The notes: a model not told the origin generated them from the letters alone. Numbered from the stretch's first letter, positions 1-6,190 are shown. The stretch is DNA of 9,082 bases from Porticoccaceae bacterium UBA2002 (GCA_002334915.1 DDCQ01000069.1:4038-13119); one strand, 5' to 3'. Translations and numbers: made by a program.

Positions 1-2
1 TG

Positions 3-422
3 TGCATTCTGATGGCGGCTGTATGCTGGACCGGTTACGCCATTATGCAGAAATTCCTGCTGCGGGATTTTAACTCAGAGGAGACCATGCTGGTTTTCTA
101 TTGGATTGGCGCTCTGGTCTTTCTGCCTCTGTCCAACTTCTCTCTCCTGGCTGAACTCAGCGCTGTGCAATGGGGTCTGCTGGCCTTTTGCGGCCTTAAC
201 ACATTGATCGCCTATGGCTGTTTTGCCGAGGCCATGGTGCATATGGAAGCCTCCAGAGTCAGTGCCATTATTGCACTAACCCCGCTGCTTACCGTTGCTA
301 TAGTGCAGCTTATCCCTATTCCTGGAATTACCGCAGAGCAGCTGCAAATGCTCTCAATTATTGGCGCCTGCATGGTGGTCTGTGGTTCAATTATCACTGC
401 AGTGGCTAAAAAAGCCCCCTAA
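3..422 (+). CDS. EamA/DMT-family transporter, C-terminal part (5' end outside window)
   Basis: This is the C-terminal part of an inner-membrane drug/metabolite-type (EamA) exporter. The frame is open to the left edge, so the gene starts outside the window and the ATG at 12 is internal. About 139 residues are visible, forming roughly five hydrophobic segments. They include the EamA-like stretch ASRVSAIIALTPLLTVAIVQ (a conserved SRV, then a proline-containing helix) and a last helix ending in a short basic tail, AKKAP. The length fits one EamA repeat, the second of the two in a normal ~290-residue protein. The substrate cannot be read from sequence. The stop codon overlaps the ribosome-binding site of the next gene, 11 nt away, so the two are probably co-transcribed. 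The family call is from sequence pattern; the export direction is family knowledge. Confidence 0.85.
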   Translation, partial: CILMAAVCWTGYAIMQKFLLRDFNSEETMLVFYWIGALVFLPLSNFSLLAELSAVQWGLLAFCGLNTLIAYGCFAEAMVHMEASRVSAIIALTPLLTVAIVQLIPIPGITAEQLQMLSIIGACMVVCGSIITAVAKKAP

Positions 423-433
423 GAGGTCAACCC

Positions 434-1627
434 ATGCTTAAGACAATATTCAAATTACTCAGCGTCGCAGTTATCACTGTGCTGATAGGCAGCACAGCCT
501 ATATCTCAGCGTCTGTTCCCGGCGGTATCAGCGGATTCTGGACTATGGTGAGCGCCGTCGCTGGACTCAACAAATCCGAGGAAGCTGTGGACCACAATAT
601 ATTCGACCTGCCCGAGGGTTTTAAGGTTGATATAGTGGCAGAAAACCTGGGGTATGCGCGGTTTATTCTGGTGACCAAAAATCACGATATGATCGTCAGC
701 ATTGCGGATGCAGGCCAGATACTGCTGCTTCAGGATAAGGATGGTAATGGCACCGCTGAGACCCACAGCGTACTAATAGACGGCCTAGAAGGCCCCCAGG
801 GCTTGGTGTTTGATGGTGACTGGCTGTACTTTAGCGAGAGCGGCTCAGTAAGCCGGGTGCTGTTTGATCAGGACTCAGCCAAGCTAGCGGGCGAGATTGA
901 AACCCTGATCACCGGCCTACCCTATGATCTGATTCACAAGGCCAAAATTATCGGTATCTCTCCTGAGCGCAAACTGCATATAGGGGTTGGCTCACCCTGT
1001 AATGTCTGTGAGCCAGAAGATCCCAGATACGCCGCCATGCTGGTTGCGGATCTGGATGGCAGCAATCAACAGATCTTTGCCACCGGCCTGCGCAACACCG
1101 TAGGCTTTGACTGGACCCCCTGGTCTGGCGAGCTCTATGCCACCAGCAACTCTCGCGACCTGCTCGGCGATGACTTTCCACCCGACGATCTCAATCTAGT
1201 AGTCGAGGGCGGCTTCTACGGCTGGCCCTACTACCATGGCGACAATGTGCCCGACCCTGAATTCGGTGATAAGCGCCCCGACCTGGCGTCATTAGCCATA
1301 CCACCGGCACATAAATTCCGCCCTCACAATGCACCATTGGGCATTCACTTTATTGAGGCTCATGAGAGTCTTCCCCAACAGTTTGAACGCACAGCGCTGG
1401 TGGCTTTGCACGGTTCCTGGAATCGCTCTGAGTTAGATGGCTACAAGGTAGTCTCGCTGCACTGGGACAATGAGGGCAATATAGAGCAACGAGACTTTAT
1501 GACCGGTTTTTTAGCCGACGATGGTATCTTGGGTCGCCCTGTTACCGTGACTCAGGATAACCAGGGCCGCTTCTATGTGACTGATGATTTTGGTGGACGG
1601 GTGTACCGTATTCAGGCGATCCAGTAG
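434..1627 (+). CDS. PQQ-dependent sorbosone/aldose sugar dehydrogenase-like protein, membrane-anchored
   Basis: A 397-residue beta-propeller dehydrogenase of the L-sorbosone/soluble aldose dehydrogenase group, which oxidises sugars outside the cytoplasm using PQQ. A hydrophobic segment at residues ~8-28 is a signal peptide or N-terminal anchor, so the rest should be periplasmic. Family motifs: DKDGNG (101-106, a Ca-type DxDxNG loop), GSPCNVCE (187-194, a CxxC), GLRNTVGFDW (218-227), GDDFPPDDLN (245-254), FYGWPY (261-266), APLGIHF (300-306), HGSWNRS (326-332), GILGRPV (364-370) and YVTDDFGGRVYRI at the C-terminus. The length is typical and no repeat is broken. The start is supported by AAGAGG at 421-426 with a 7-nt spacer. 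It probably shares a transcript with the upstream EamA transporter. Sugar specificity and actual PQQ use are not shown, because catalytic residues were not verified against a structure. Confidence 0.85.
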   Translation: MLKTIFKLLSVAVITVLIGSTAYISASVPGGISGFWTMVSAVAGLNKSEEAVDHNIFDLPEGFKVDIVAENLGYARFILVTKNHDMIVSIADAGQILLLQDKDGNGTAETHSVLIDGLEGPQGLVFDGDWLYFSESGSVSRVLFDQDSAKLAGEIETLITGLPYDLIHKAKIIGISPERKLHIGVGSPCNVCEPEDPRYAAMLVADLDGSNQQIFATGLRNTVGFDWTPWSGELYATSNSRDLLGDDFPPDDLNLVVEGGFYGWPYYHGDNVPDPEFGDKRPDLASLAIPPAHKFRPHNAPLGIHFIEAHESLPQQFERTALVALHGSWNRSELDGYKVVSLHWDNEGNIEQRDFMTGFLADDGILGRPVTVTQDNQGRFYVTDDFGGRVYRIQAIQ

Positions 1628-1635
1628 AAACAAAC

Positions 1636-1655
1636 AACCTCTGACCGAGGTTTTT
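1636..1655 (+). terminator. Probable intrinsic terminator after the sugar dehydrogenase gene
   Basis: The inverted repeat AACCTC/GAGGTT (1636-1641 and 1647-1652) encloses a 5-nt loop and runs into TTTTT (1651-1655). It begins 8 nt after the stop codon. The stem is only 6 bp and some of the T-run is inside it, so it is weak on paper, but the position is right for ending the EamA-dehydrogenase transcript. Confidence 0.5.
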
Positions 1656-1671
1656 CCAGCGCTGCCGCCTG

Positions 1672-1797
1672 TTATAAGCACTGATATCTAGTATAGAAAA
1701 TGGATAACTTCAGGGTAACCCAGTTTCGCACTATGCTCTCACACTGTACTCGGAATATCAGCCCAGACAGCGCCAGATCAACCTCGGCCAGAGGCAT
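1672..1797 (-). other. Possible 41-residue ORF or gene remnant, unrecognised
   Basis: A minus-strand frame with an ATG at 1797-1795 and a TAA at 1674-1672 encodes 41 residues beginning MPLAEVDLALSGLIFRVQ. The same frame is open for a further 15 or so codons upstream, back to a TAG, with sensible-looking composition (HQTFAGHLHNGP). That suggests the tail of a once longer protein rather than a designed small gene. No Shine-Dalgarno sequence precedes the ATG. I recognise no family. A CRP-like site lies about 85 bases upstream on the same strand's 5' side. Chance remains a real explanation at this length. Confidence 0.2.
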
Positions 1798-1879
1798 AGG
1801 CCCATTATGCAAATGCCCGGCAAAAGTTTGATGAACCGGCTAGCAGTAATGTATAGCAGTACTAAAAGATTTTAGTTAA

Positions 1880-1895
1880 TGTGATACCACTCACA
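1880..1895. promoter_or_regulatory. CRP/Vfr-type binding-site palindrome
   Basis: TGTGA-TACCAC-TCACA matches the core of the CRP consensus (TGTGA-N6-TCACA) at all ten defined positions. No gene starts immediately next to it. Reading leftward, a TATACA hexamer on the minus strand (1855-1850) would place a start near 1843, about 44 bases from the site centre. That is close to, but not exactly, the class II spacing, and it would point at the small ORF ending at 1672. Rightward, the nearest gene is the tRNA, whose promoter is over 100 bases away. The site pattern is directly seen; function is inferred. Confidence 0.4.
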
Positions 1896-1962
1896 GTAAT
1901 AAAGAAAATCTGTCACCTGCCAAGAATCCGGCAAATAGCGCTCTCCAGGTAGACTGCCCAAT

Positions 1963-1998
1963 CTAGACTGCCTAGACAGTCTAGGCAGTCTAGGCAGT
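1963..1998. repeat. Four 9-bp CTAG-headed tandem units forming a 15-bp-arm palindrome
   Basis: CTAG occurs at 1963, 1972, 1981 and 1990, exactly 9 bp apart, heading the units CTAGACTGC, CTAGACAGT, CTAGGCAGT and CTAGGCAGT. Because the first unit is nearly the reverse complement of the later ones, the array is also a perfect inverted repeat: 1963-1977 pairs with 1979-1993 around a single A at 1978. A further TAGACTGCC copy lies at 1950-1958 and could extend the stem outside a 5-nt bulge. The array ends 7 bp before the -35 box of the tRNA promoter. It could be an operator, an upstream activating element or a mobile palindromic repeat unit; the sequence does not decide. Confidence 0.85.
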
Positions 1999-2005
1999 GA
2001 AGTTC

Positions 2006-2034
2006 TTGACAAAAGCGCCCCGTCTGGCGAAAAT
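2006..2034 (+). promoter_or_regulatory. Sigma70 promoter for tRNA-Met
   Basis: A consensus TTGACA (2006-2011) is followed after 17 bp by GAAAAT (2029-2034, four of six matches to TATAAT). A very GC-rich discriminator (GCGCGCCCC from 2035) comes next. A perfect -35 with a GC-rich discriminator is the usual design of growth-rate and stringently controlled tRNA promoters. The predicted start near 2041 leaves a ~30-nt 5' leader before the mature tRNA. Confidence 0.7.
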
Positions 2035-2071
2035 GCGCGCCCCTGTCCCACAGGGCTCTGCAAGAAATTGT

Positions 2072-2148
2072 GGCTACGTAGCTCAGCTGGTTAGAGCACA
2101 GCATTCATAATGCTGGGGTCGGTGGTTCAAGTCCACCCGTAGCTACCA
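2072..2148 (+). tRNA. tRNA-Met (anticodon CAT, elongator type)
   Basis: A 77-nt cloverleaf with encoded CCA (2146-2148). Acceptor arm GGCTACG (2072-2078) pairs with CGTAGCT (2138-2144), D arm GCTC/GAGC, anticodon arm CAGCA-TTCATAA-TGCTG with CAT at 2106-2108, variable loop GGGTC, and T arm GGTGG-TTCAAGT-CCACC (2121-2137). CAT may mean initiator Met, elongator Met or lysidine-modified Ile2. The GGCTACG acceptor start and GGGTC variable loop match the E. coli elongator tRNA-Met pattern, and the initiator's three G-C pairs in the anticodon stem are absent. The terminal pair is an unusual G1-U72 wobble instead of G-C. No clear terminator follows. Confidence 0.93.
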
Positions 2149-2195
2149 TCTATCTCTAAGTCACGCTCTCAATTAACGTCTTGATCTGCTCACAT

Positions 2196-3413
2196 CTAGG
2201 TAGCATAGGCCAAAGTGGGCATGCTGTTTTTGAAGCGTAAAAACAGAAATGCATAAATCAGCATAGCCAGCAAAGCGGCTCCAGAACACATTATAAAGAC
2301 CGCGCTGTAACCCAGCTTTAAACCCAGAATTGAGGCCGCCAGATTGGGACCGATAATCTGACCCAGACCCTGGGCTGCAGGCATCAGGGCGGCAAACCTG
2401 CCTGCCAGATCAACATTGGCAATGGTCGACATCTGATAGACATCGATAAAGATCCACAGCAAGTTAAAGGAAAATACGCTGATCAGCAATTTGCTATCTG
2501 TGATGCCATTGACCAGTAAGCCGACAATCAGGGCCATGGTCAAAAGTGCCACCAACAGGGGTCGCAGCAGACCAAAGCGATTGCTGAGCACCGTAGCGAA
2601 TGCGCAGCCTACCAGGCTACAAAATGATGACCAGACCAGCACCTGATTAATCCATGAGGGGGTAGCCTGATCGCTCAGGGCCGCCAGCTCGATATAGGTC
2701 CAGTAGGAACCAATATTGATATAGGTAATCACCATAGCAGCCAGGCACAGCCAGGGCACATAGTTGGGCATGGCCGGCTGCCCAGAGGCCATAGCTTTTG
2801 CCTCGGGAGCCAGTTCAGATTCGATAGTTACTTCTCTCCCAGCGGCATGAGACGGAATCCAGCGGATAAATGGCAGGGTAATCAGGAAGCAACAGATAAA
2901 TACCCAGTAAATTCCTGCCATAGACAGCAAGGGCAAAAAGTGCATTTCCAGAGCCTGAGAAAAGGCGAAGGCAAATAACATGGCATTGTAAGCTCGGGCC
3001 GGTTTGGAACTGGCGCCCAGAGATGTCACCGCCACCGCCGTGTAAATACCGCTACCAAACCCGGCCAGCAGCCGCAGCCACAGCACCTGATTGTAGTCCA
3101 CTACAGTGATACAGAGCCCGTTGGCCAAAACGGCCAGACCCAGCCCCCAGACCACCAGCCAACGACGATTGACCTTGGAAATAAACAGTGAAGTGACTAT
3201 GGCGCCCAGCGACAGGCCACCCAGATCAGCTCCAGCTACCCGGCCCACCTCTACCTCAGAAAAGCCCAGTAAGGTGACCCAGGCGGTACTGATAACAGGG
3301 ATACCCACCAATACGCCGTAGCCAACCAATGTCATGTAAAGGCTTATAACAATGGATCGCCAGCTATCAAATGGTGATTTGCTGGTCGCGGTAATGCTGC
3401 TCGCTGAGCTCAT
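2196..3413 (-). CDS. MFS transporter, substrate unknown
   Basis: A 405-residue major facilitator superfamily permease of the inner membrane with about twelve hydrophobic segments. The two six-helix halves are separated by a hydrophilic central loop (residues ~198-225, rich in E, A and P). The loop after helix 2 (FISKVNRRWLVVWGLG) occupies the place of MFS motif A, with N-R-R replacing the usual D-R-x-G-R pattern. The length is normal and the protein is complete. The ATG at 3413 is preceded by GGGGAG with a 4-nt spacer, a strong Shine-Dalgarno match that fixes the start. Its 3' end converges on the tRNA gene, leaving 47 bp. The gene stands alone between non-metabolic neighbours, so context gives no clue to the solute. 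Confidence 0.85.
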   Translation of the reverse strand: MSSASSITATSKSPFDSWRSIVISLYMTLVGYGVLVGIPVISTAWVTLLGFSEVEVGRVAGADLGGLSLGAIVTSLFISKVNRRWLVVWGLGLAVLANGLCITVVDYNQVLWLRLLAGFGSGIYTAVAVTSLGASSKPARAYNAMLFAFAFSQALEMHFLPLLSMAGIYWVFICCFLITLPFIRWIPSHAAGREVTIESELAPEAKAMASGQPAMPNYVPWLCLAAMVITYINIGSYWTYIELAALSDQATPSWINQVLVWSSFCSLVGCAFATVLSNRFGLLRPLLVALLTMALIVGLLVNGITDSKLLISVFSFNLLWIFIDVYQMSTIANVDLAGRFAALMPAAQGLGQIIGPNLAASILGLKLGYSAVFIMCSGAALLAMLIYAFLFLRFKNSMPTLAYAT

Positions 3414-3523
3414 AGTGCTCCCCCTGCTTTTTTATAGGGCCCTTGAGGGCTTGGTTTTATTGTTTAACGTATTTTTATTAATCCTATAGTGCCAGCTATT
3501 CAGGCAATATTGAACTACGGATA

Positions 3524-4088
3524 CTAACCGGGCAGCAGATTGTCCAGACCCATCACCAGCAAACCAAGGCCAAGAGCCCAGATTATGCAGGCAACTGTAT
3601 CGATCAGGCTGAATTTTAATCGGCTGGTACCACTGATACCCACCAGCATGGGCACCAGACTTCTTACCGCAGTCAGCAGGCGGCCTAAAATAATGGCGGC
3701 AGCCCCATACTTTAAAATAAACGCCTCAGCCTTTTGCAGCTGCTCAGCGCGTTTGACGGCAAAGGGATGGTGGTGAAACCTGGGACCTATCCATCGACCC
3801 AGATAAAAGCCTAGATGGTCTGACAGACAGGCTCCGATAAAAGCCAGGGGCACTATCTGTGACAGCGTGGCTAACTGCTCAGTGTACAAAACGGTAGAAA
3901 CTGTTAGCAGGATAACCCCGGAGACTAACAGCCCGACGCCAGGACAGGCCTCAAGAAAAGCCAACATGGGAACCACCATCCAAGCATTTTGTTTATTGGC
4001 GTTGAGCCAGCTTAAAATAATATCGTCGATAACAGCGTCACTCTTAGCTCAGAGCATCAATGCCACTGTCGAGGTAACTGGCTGGCAT
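3524..4088 (-). CDS. DedA/VTT-family membrane protein, with an apparent +1 frameshift near its 5' end
   Basis: A DedA-type (SNARE-associated/VTT domain) inner-membrane protein; the family acts in lipid flipping and envelope homeostasis. Counting from the first in-frame ATG (3979), the body holds FLEACPGVGLLVSG (8-21), DHLGFYLGRWIG (54-65) and GRLLTAVRSLVP (99-110, the conserved G-R...R region), plus a final hydrophobic helix. Reading from 3979 gives 151 residues, short for the family and without a Shine-Dalgarno. The frame continues upstream with plausible DedA residues (DAVIDDIILSWLNANKQNAW) to a TGA at 4051-4049, with no ATG, GTG or TTG. A good start lies at 4088-4086 behind GAGGGAG, but it is one base out of phase and stops at a TAA (4046-4044). 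Skipping one base between 4049 and 4044 joins both into ~187 residues. This may be a pseudogene, a sequence error or recoding. Confidence 0.7.
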
Positions 4089-4095
4089 ATTTAGG

Positions 4096-4102
4096 CTCCC
4101 TC
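4096..4102 (-). promoter_or_regulatory. Strong ribosome-binding site marking the original DedA-like start
   Basis: The minus strand reads GAGGGAG, then a 7-nt spacer, then ATG at 4088-4086. This is the only good Shine-Dalgarno upstream of the DedA-like body and supports 4088 as the ancestral start. A TATAAG hexamer (4113-4108, minus strand) just upstream could be the -10 of its promoter, but I see no convincing -35. Confidence 0.6.
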
Positions 4103-4175
4103 TTATTCTTATACAATGATCAAGACATTCCTTAGAAGCTAAACCATAGCCACTAAAGGGCCTATCATCAAAGAC

Positions 4176-5072
4176 CTAGTCTTCTACCATAACAATTGAT
4201 GGCGGCGTATGCATAACTTTATTGTTCAACCATAGCTGTGCTGCTACCTGTTGTCCCACTGCGATATAAGCGGCTGAGAGAGCCCCCAGGGGGTCGGTCG
4301 CAACCGTCGGCATACCCTGGTCAACATCCTCCCTTATCCGGGCATCCAAAGGCAGAGAACCAAGCATTGCAGTATTATATTCCTGTGCCATCGTCTGAGC
4401 TCCATGCTGACCAAATATTGATTCTTCATAGCCACAGTTAGAGCATATATGCGTCGCCATATTTTCAACAATCCCCAACACAGGGATGCCTACTTTATTA
4501 AACATTTCAATGCCCTTTCTGGCGTCGATAAGAGCAACCTCCTGAGGGGTAGTAACAACCACTGCGCCGGACACGCTGAGCTTCTGGGCCAGGGATATTT
4601 GAATATCCCCGGTTCCCGGAGGCATGTCGACCACAAGATAATCCAGCTCACCCCAAATGGTCTGCTCCAGAAGCTGACTTAGCATGCGTGTAGCCATAGG
4701 CCCGCGCCAAATCATCGGAGCTTTTTCTTCAGACAAATAACCGACAGACATAGACTTGATGCCCATGCGAACAACCGGCTTTAAAAACTTTTCATCGACC
4801 AGCTCAGGCTTTACATCATCTGCAACACCCAGCATGGTGCGTTGGCTGGGGCCGTAGATATCAGCATCTAAAAGACCCACTTTAGCGCCCTCAGCATGCA
4901 GTGCCAAAGCAAGGTTAACCGCTGTAGTAGACTTTCCCACACCACCTTTGCCGGAAGCCACCATAATAATATTTTTGATTTCCCGAAGATGCCCAGTGCC
5001 AGTCTGACCGGGACAGGCGGTCACTTCGCCACTAATCTCAACCTGCGGATCGGCAAACCCAGCGGCCTGCAA
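4176..5072 (-). CDS. mrp: Mrp/ApbC iron-sulfur cluster carrier ATPase, N-terminally truncated
   Basis: A cytoplasmic P-loop ATPase of the Mrp/NBP35 family, which binds and transfers Fe-S clusters. Counting from the TTG at 5072: deviant Walker A GKGGVGKST (41-49), DADIYGPS (70-77), WRGPMA (122-127), DMPPGTGDIQ (149-158) and the cluster-ligand motif CSNCG with C210 and C213. The ATPase core is complete. The usual ~370-residue protein begins with a MIP18 domain of ~90 residues; here only its tail, AAGFADPQVEIS, and the linker remain, giving 298 residues. A TAG (5075-5073) sits directly before the TTG. An in-frame ATG at 5096 gives only MPAEYRY before that stop. Nothing resembling MIP18 follows further upstream. 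The start is therefore uncertain (TTG with a weak AGG). It may be functional without MIP18 or a decaying copy. Confidence 0.85.
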   Translation of the reverse strand: MQAAGFADPQVEISGEVTACPGQTGTGHLREIKNIIMVASGKGGVGKSTTAVNLALALHAEGAKVGLLDADIYGPSQRTMLGVADDVKPELVDEKFLKPVVRMGIKSMSVGYLSEEKAPMIWRGPMATRMLSQLLEQTIWGELDYLVVDMPPGTGDIQISLAQKLSVSGAVVVTTPQEVALIDARKGIEMFNKVGIPVLGIVENMATHICSNCGYEESIFGQHGAQTMAQEYNTAMLGSLPLDARIREDVDQGMPTVATDPLGALSAAYIAVGQQVAAQLWLNNKVMHTPPSIVMVED

Positions 5073-5180
5073 CTAGTACCTATATTCGGCTGGCATAAGG
5101 CGATAGATAAGTAATTTAAAAGGGATAAAAGTGAGCAACCACTTTGCTAAGAATTACTAGGTCGATAGGACTAAATAATA

Positions 5181-5204
5181 ATTTCGCTACTGAGAAAGCG
5201 AAAT
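5181..5204 (-). terminator. Probable terminator of ilvY
   Basis: ATTTCGCT (5181-5188) and AGCGAAAT (5197-5204) form an 8-bp stem with an 8-nt loop, starting 10 bases past the ilvY stop. On the minus strand the stem is followed by TATTATTT, a T-rich but interrupted tract. The stem has only three G-C pairs, so termination may be partial and could allow some read-through towards mrp. Confidence 0.5.
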
Positions 5205-5213
5205 AGAAAGCAT

Positions 5214-6095
5214 CTATGGCTGAGTCGCCATCGCCATAAACTCTGCCACTATAGGGTCATCCAATTTTTTCTTAAAACAACAGAGTCCCAAATCAAAAGG
5301 CGCAATGCTAGTATCCGGCAGTATCTGAATACGCTCTTTAACCGGACTGTTATCCACCACCACAATAGGAGAAAGACCAACACCACAACCCAGAGCCACC
5401 ATGCTAACCAGAGCCTCCTGTCCAGAAACCTGGGCATAGACATTGGGGCGGCCCTGATGTTTATCTCTAAACCACCGCTCAAATCGTTTTCGTGCCACCC
5501 CGTGCTCGGGCAGGATAATAGGCAGATTCGCCCAGTCAACGGTCTCGGCCTGCCAGGCCCGTTTCACCGAGCAGTCGATATTGGGAGCAATAATGGCAAG
5601 GGGTACAGCGGCTATAGTCTGGAAATGGATACTGGGAACAAGGTCATCGGGCCGGGCGGCAATCGCCACATCTACCCGTTGGTTTTTTATCTGGTCTATG
5701 CCATCGGCAGCATCACCAGTGTCGAGATTAATATCTATATTGGGATGAGCCCGACGGAAGTTTCCCAGCAACGGCGGCAAGTAGGAATATGAAGCAGTAA
5801 CCGAGCAATAAATATTTAGCGAGCCCGACAACTCCTGCTGAGAGGCATTGAGCGACTGCTTTAAAAACTCTAACTGGGAGATTTGCTGATCCGCATAGGC
5901 GAGAAACTGTTTGCCCTCTCTGGTCAGTAACACTGAGCGATTGTCGCGGATCAGCAGCTGGCTGCCCAACTCCTCTTCCAAGCGCTGAATGGAGCGACTC
6001 AGGGTTGAGGGGCTGAGATGATAGGCGGCAGCAGTTTTACCAAAGTGCAGACTGTTGGCCAGATGCTGGAATAATTTTAACGACTTGGTATCCAT
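5214..6095 (-). CDS. ilvY: IlvY, LysR-type activator of ilvC
   Basis: A 293-residue LysR-family DNA-binding regulator. The N-terminal winged helix-turn-helix covers residues ~3-60, with the recognition region [20 protein letters not shown] (18-37). An effector-binding domain follows, containing [14 protein letters not shown] and [10 protein letters not shown]. These closely match the E. coli IlvY signatures (CSVTAAYSHLPP, TTGDAADA), including the later stretch [22 protein letters not shown]. In E. coli, IlvY binds acetolactate or acetohydroxybutyrate, activates ilvC and represses itself. Divergent placement 144 bp from ilvC, with a matching palindrome between them, supports the same role here. 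The length is normal. The ATG at 6095 has no strong Shine-Dalgarno, as is common for LysR genes. Confidence 0.95.
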   Translation of the reverse strand: MDTKSLKLFQHLANSLHFGKTAAAYHLSPSTLSRSIQRLEEELGSQLLIRDNRSVLLTREGKQFLAYADQQISQLEFLKQSLNASQQELSGSLNIYCSVTASYSYLPPLLGNFRRAHPNIDINLDTGDAADGIDQIKNQRVDVAIAARPDDLVPSIHFQTIAAVPLAIIAPNIDCSVKRAWQAETVDWANLPIILPEHGVARKRFERWFRDKHQGRPNVYAQVSGQEALVSMVALGCGVGLSPIVVVDNSPVKERIQILPDTSIAPFDLGLCCFKKKLDDPIVAEFMAMATQP

Positions 6096-6120
6096 GACTG
6101 CAGCTTACGCCACAAGCTCA

Positions 6121-6143
6121 TGTGTTGCAAAAAATGCAACACA
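6121..6143. promoter_or_regulatory. IlvY operator in the ilvY-ilvC intergenic region
   Basis: A perfect 9-bp inverted repeat, TGTGTTGCA (6121-6129) and TGCAACACA (6135-6143), is separated by AAAAA. It has the interrupted-dyad, T-N11-A shape of LysR regulator sites. Its centre (6132) lies about 65 bp upstream of the start predicted for ilvC (near 6197), the classic LysR recognition-site position. It is 26 bp from the ilvY start codon, which suits autorepression. The dyad is seen directly; IlvY binding is inferred from context. Confidence 0.8.
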
Positions 6144-6160
6144 GTAATGAATATATATCG

Positions 6161-6190
6161 TTTAAAGCAATACACAAAAACAGTTACAAT
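6161..6190 (+). promoter_or_regulatory. ilvC promoter with good -10 and weak -35
   Basis: TACAAT (6185-6190) matches five of six -10 bases. The best -35 candidate is TTTAAA (6161-6166) at 18 bp, only four of six. A weak -35 adjoining a LysR operator fits a promoter that needs an activator. A GCAA half-site at 6167-6170, resembling the operator arms, could be the secondary activation site. The expected leader is about 43 nt and contains no attenuator. Confidence 0.6.

Noticed and set aside
1867..1911. AGATTTT...AAAATCT inverted repeat around the CRP-like site
   Set aside because: Seven A/T-rich bases with a 31-base gap are expected by chance in this composition.
1963..1998. MetJ met-box array or TrpR operator upstream of the tRNA
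   Set aside because: The period is 9 bp rather than the 8 bp of met boxes. The unit does not match AGACGTCT, nor does the CTAG spacing match a TrpR operator.
1963..1998. CRISPR array
   Set aside because: The units are 9 bp and contiguous, with no spacers and no cas genes nearby.
1872..2104. Two overlapping minus-strand ORFs of 63 residues with repeated LDCLDCLG-type sequence
   Set aside because: They run through the CTAG repeat, the tRNA promoter and part of the tRNA. The repeated residues come from the DNA repeat, not from a protein.
3425..3450. GCCC-TTGA-GGGC hairpin between the MFS and DedA-like genes as a terminator
   Set aside because: The stem is only about 4 bp. The T-rich side lies on the plus strand, where no gene needs ending, while the minus-strand side is A-rich.
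4110..4175. Terminator after mrp
   Set aside because: The only pairing (ATAGGCC with GGCTAT on the minus strand) needs a bulge and lacks a T-run, so I do not call it.
5249..5539. 96-residue minus-strand ORF inside ilvY
   Set aside because: It is an out-of-frame shadow of the clearly conserved IlvY effector domain and has no family features of its own.
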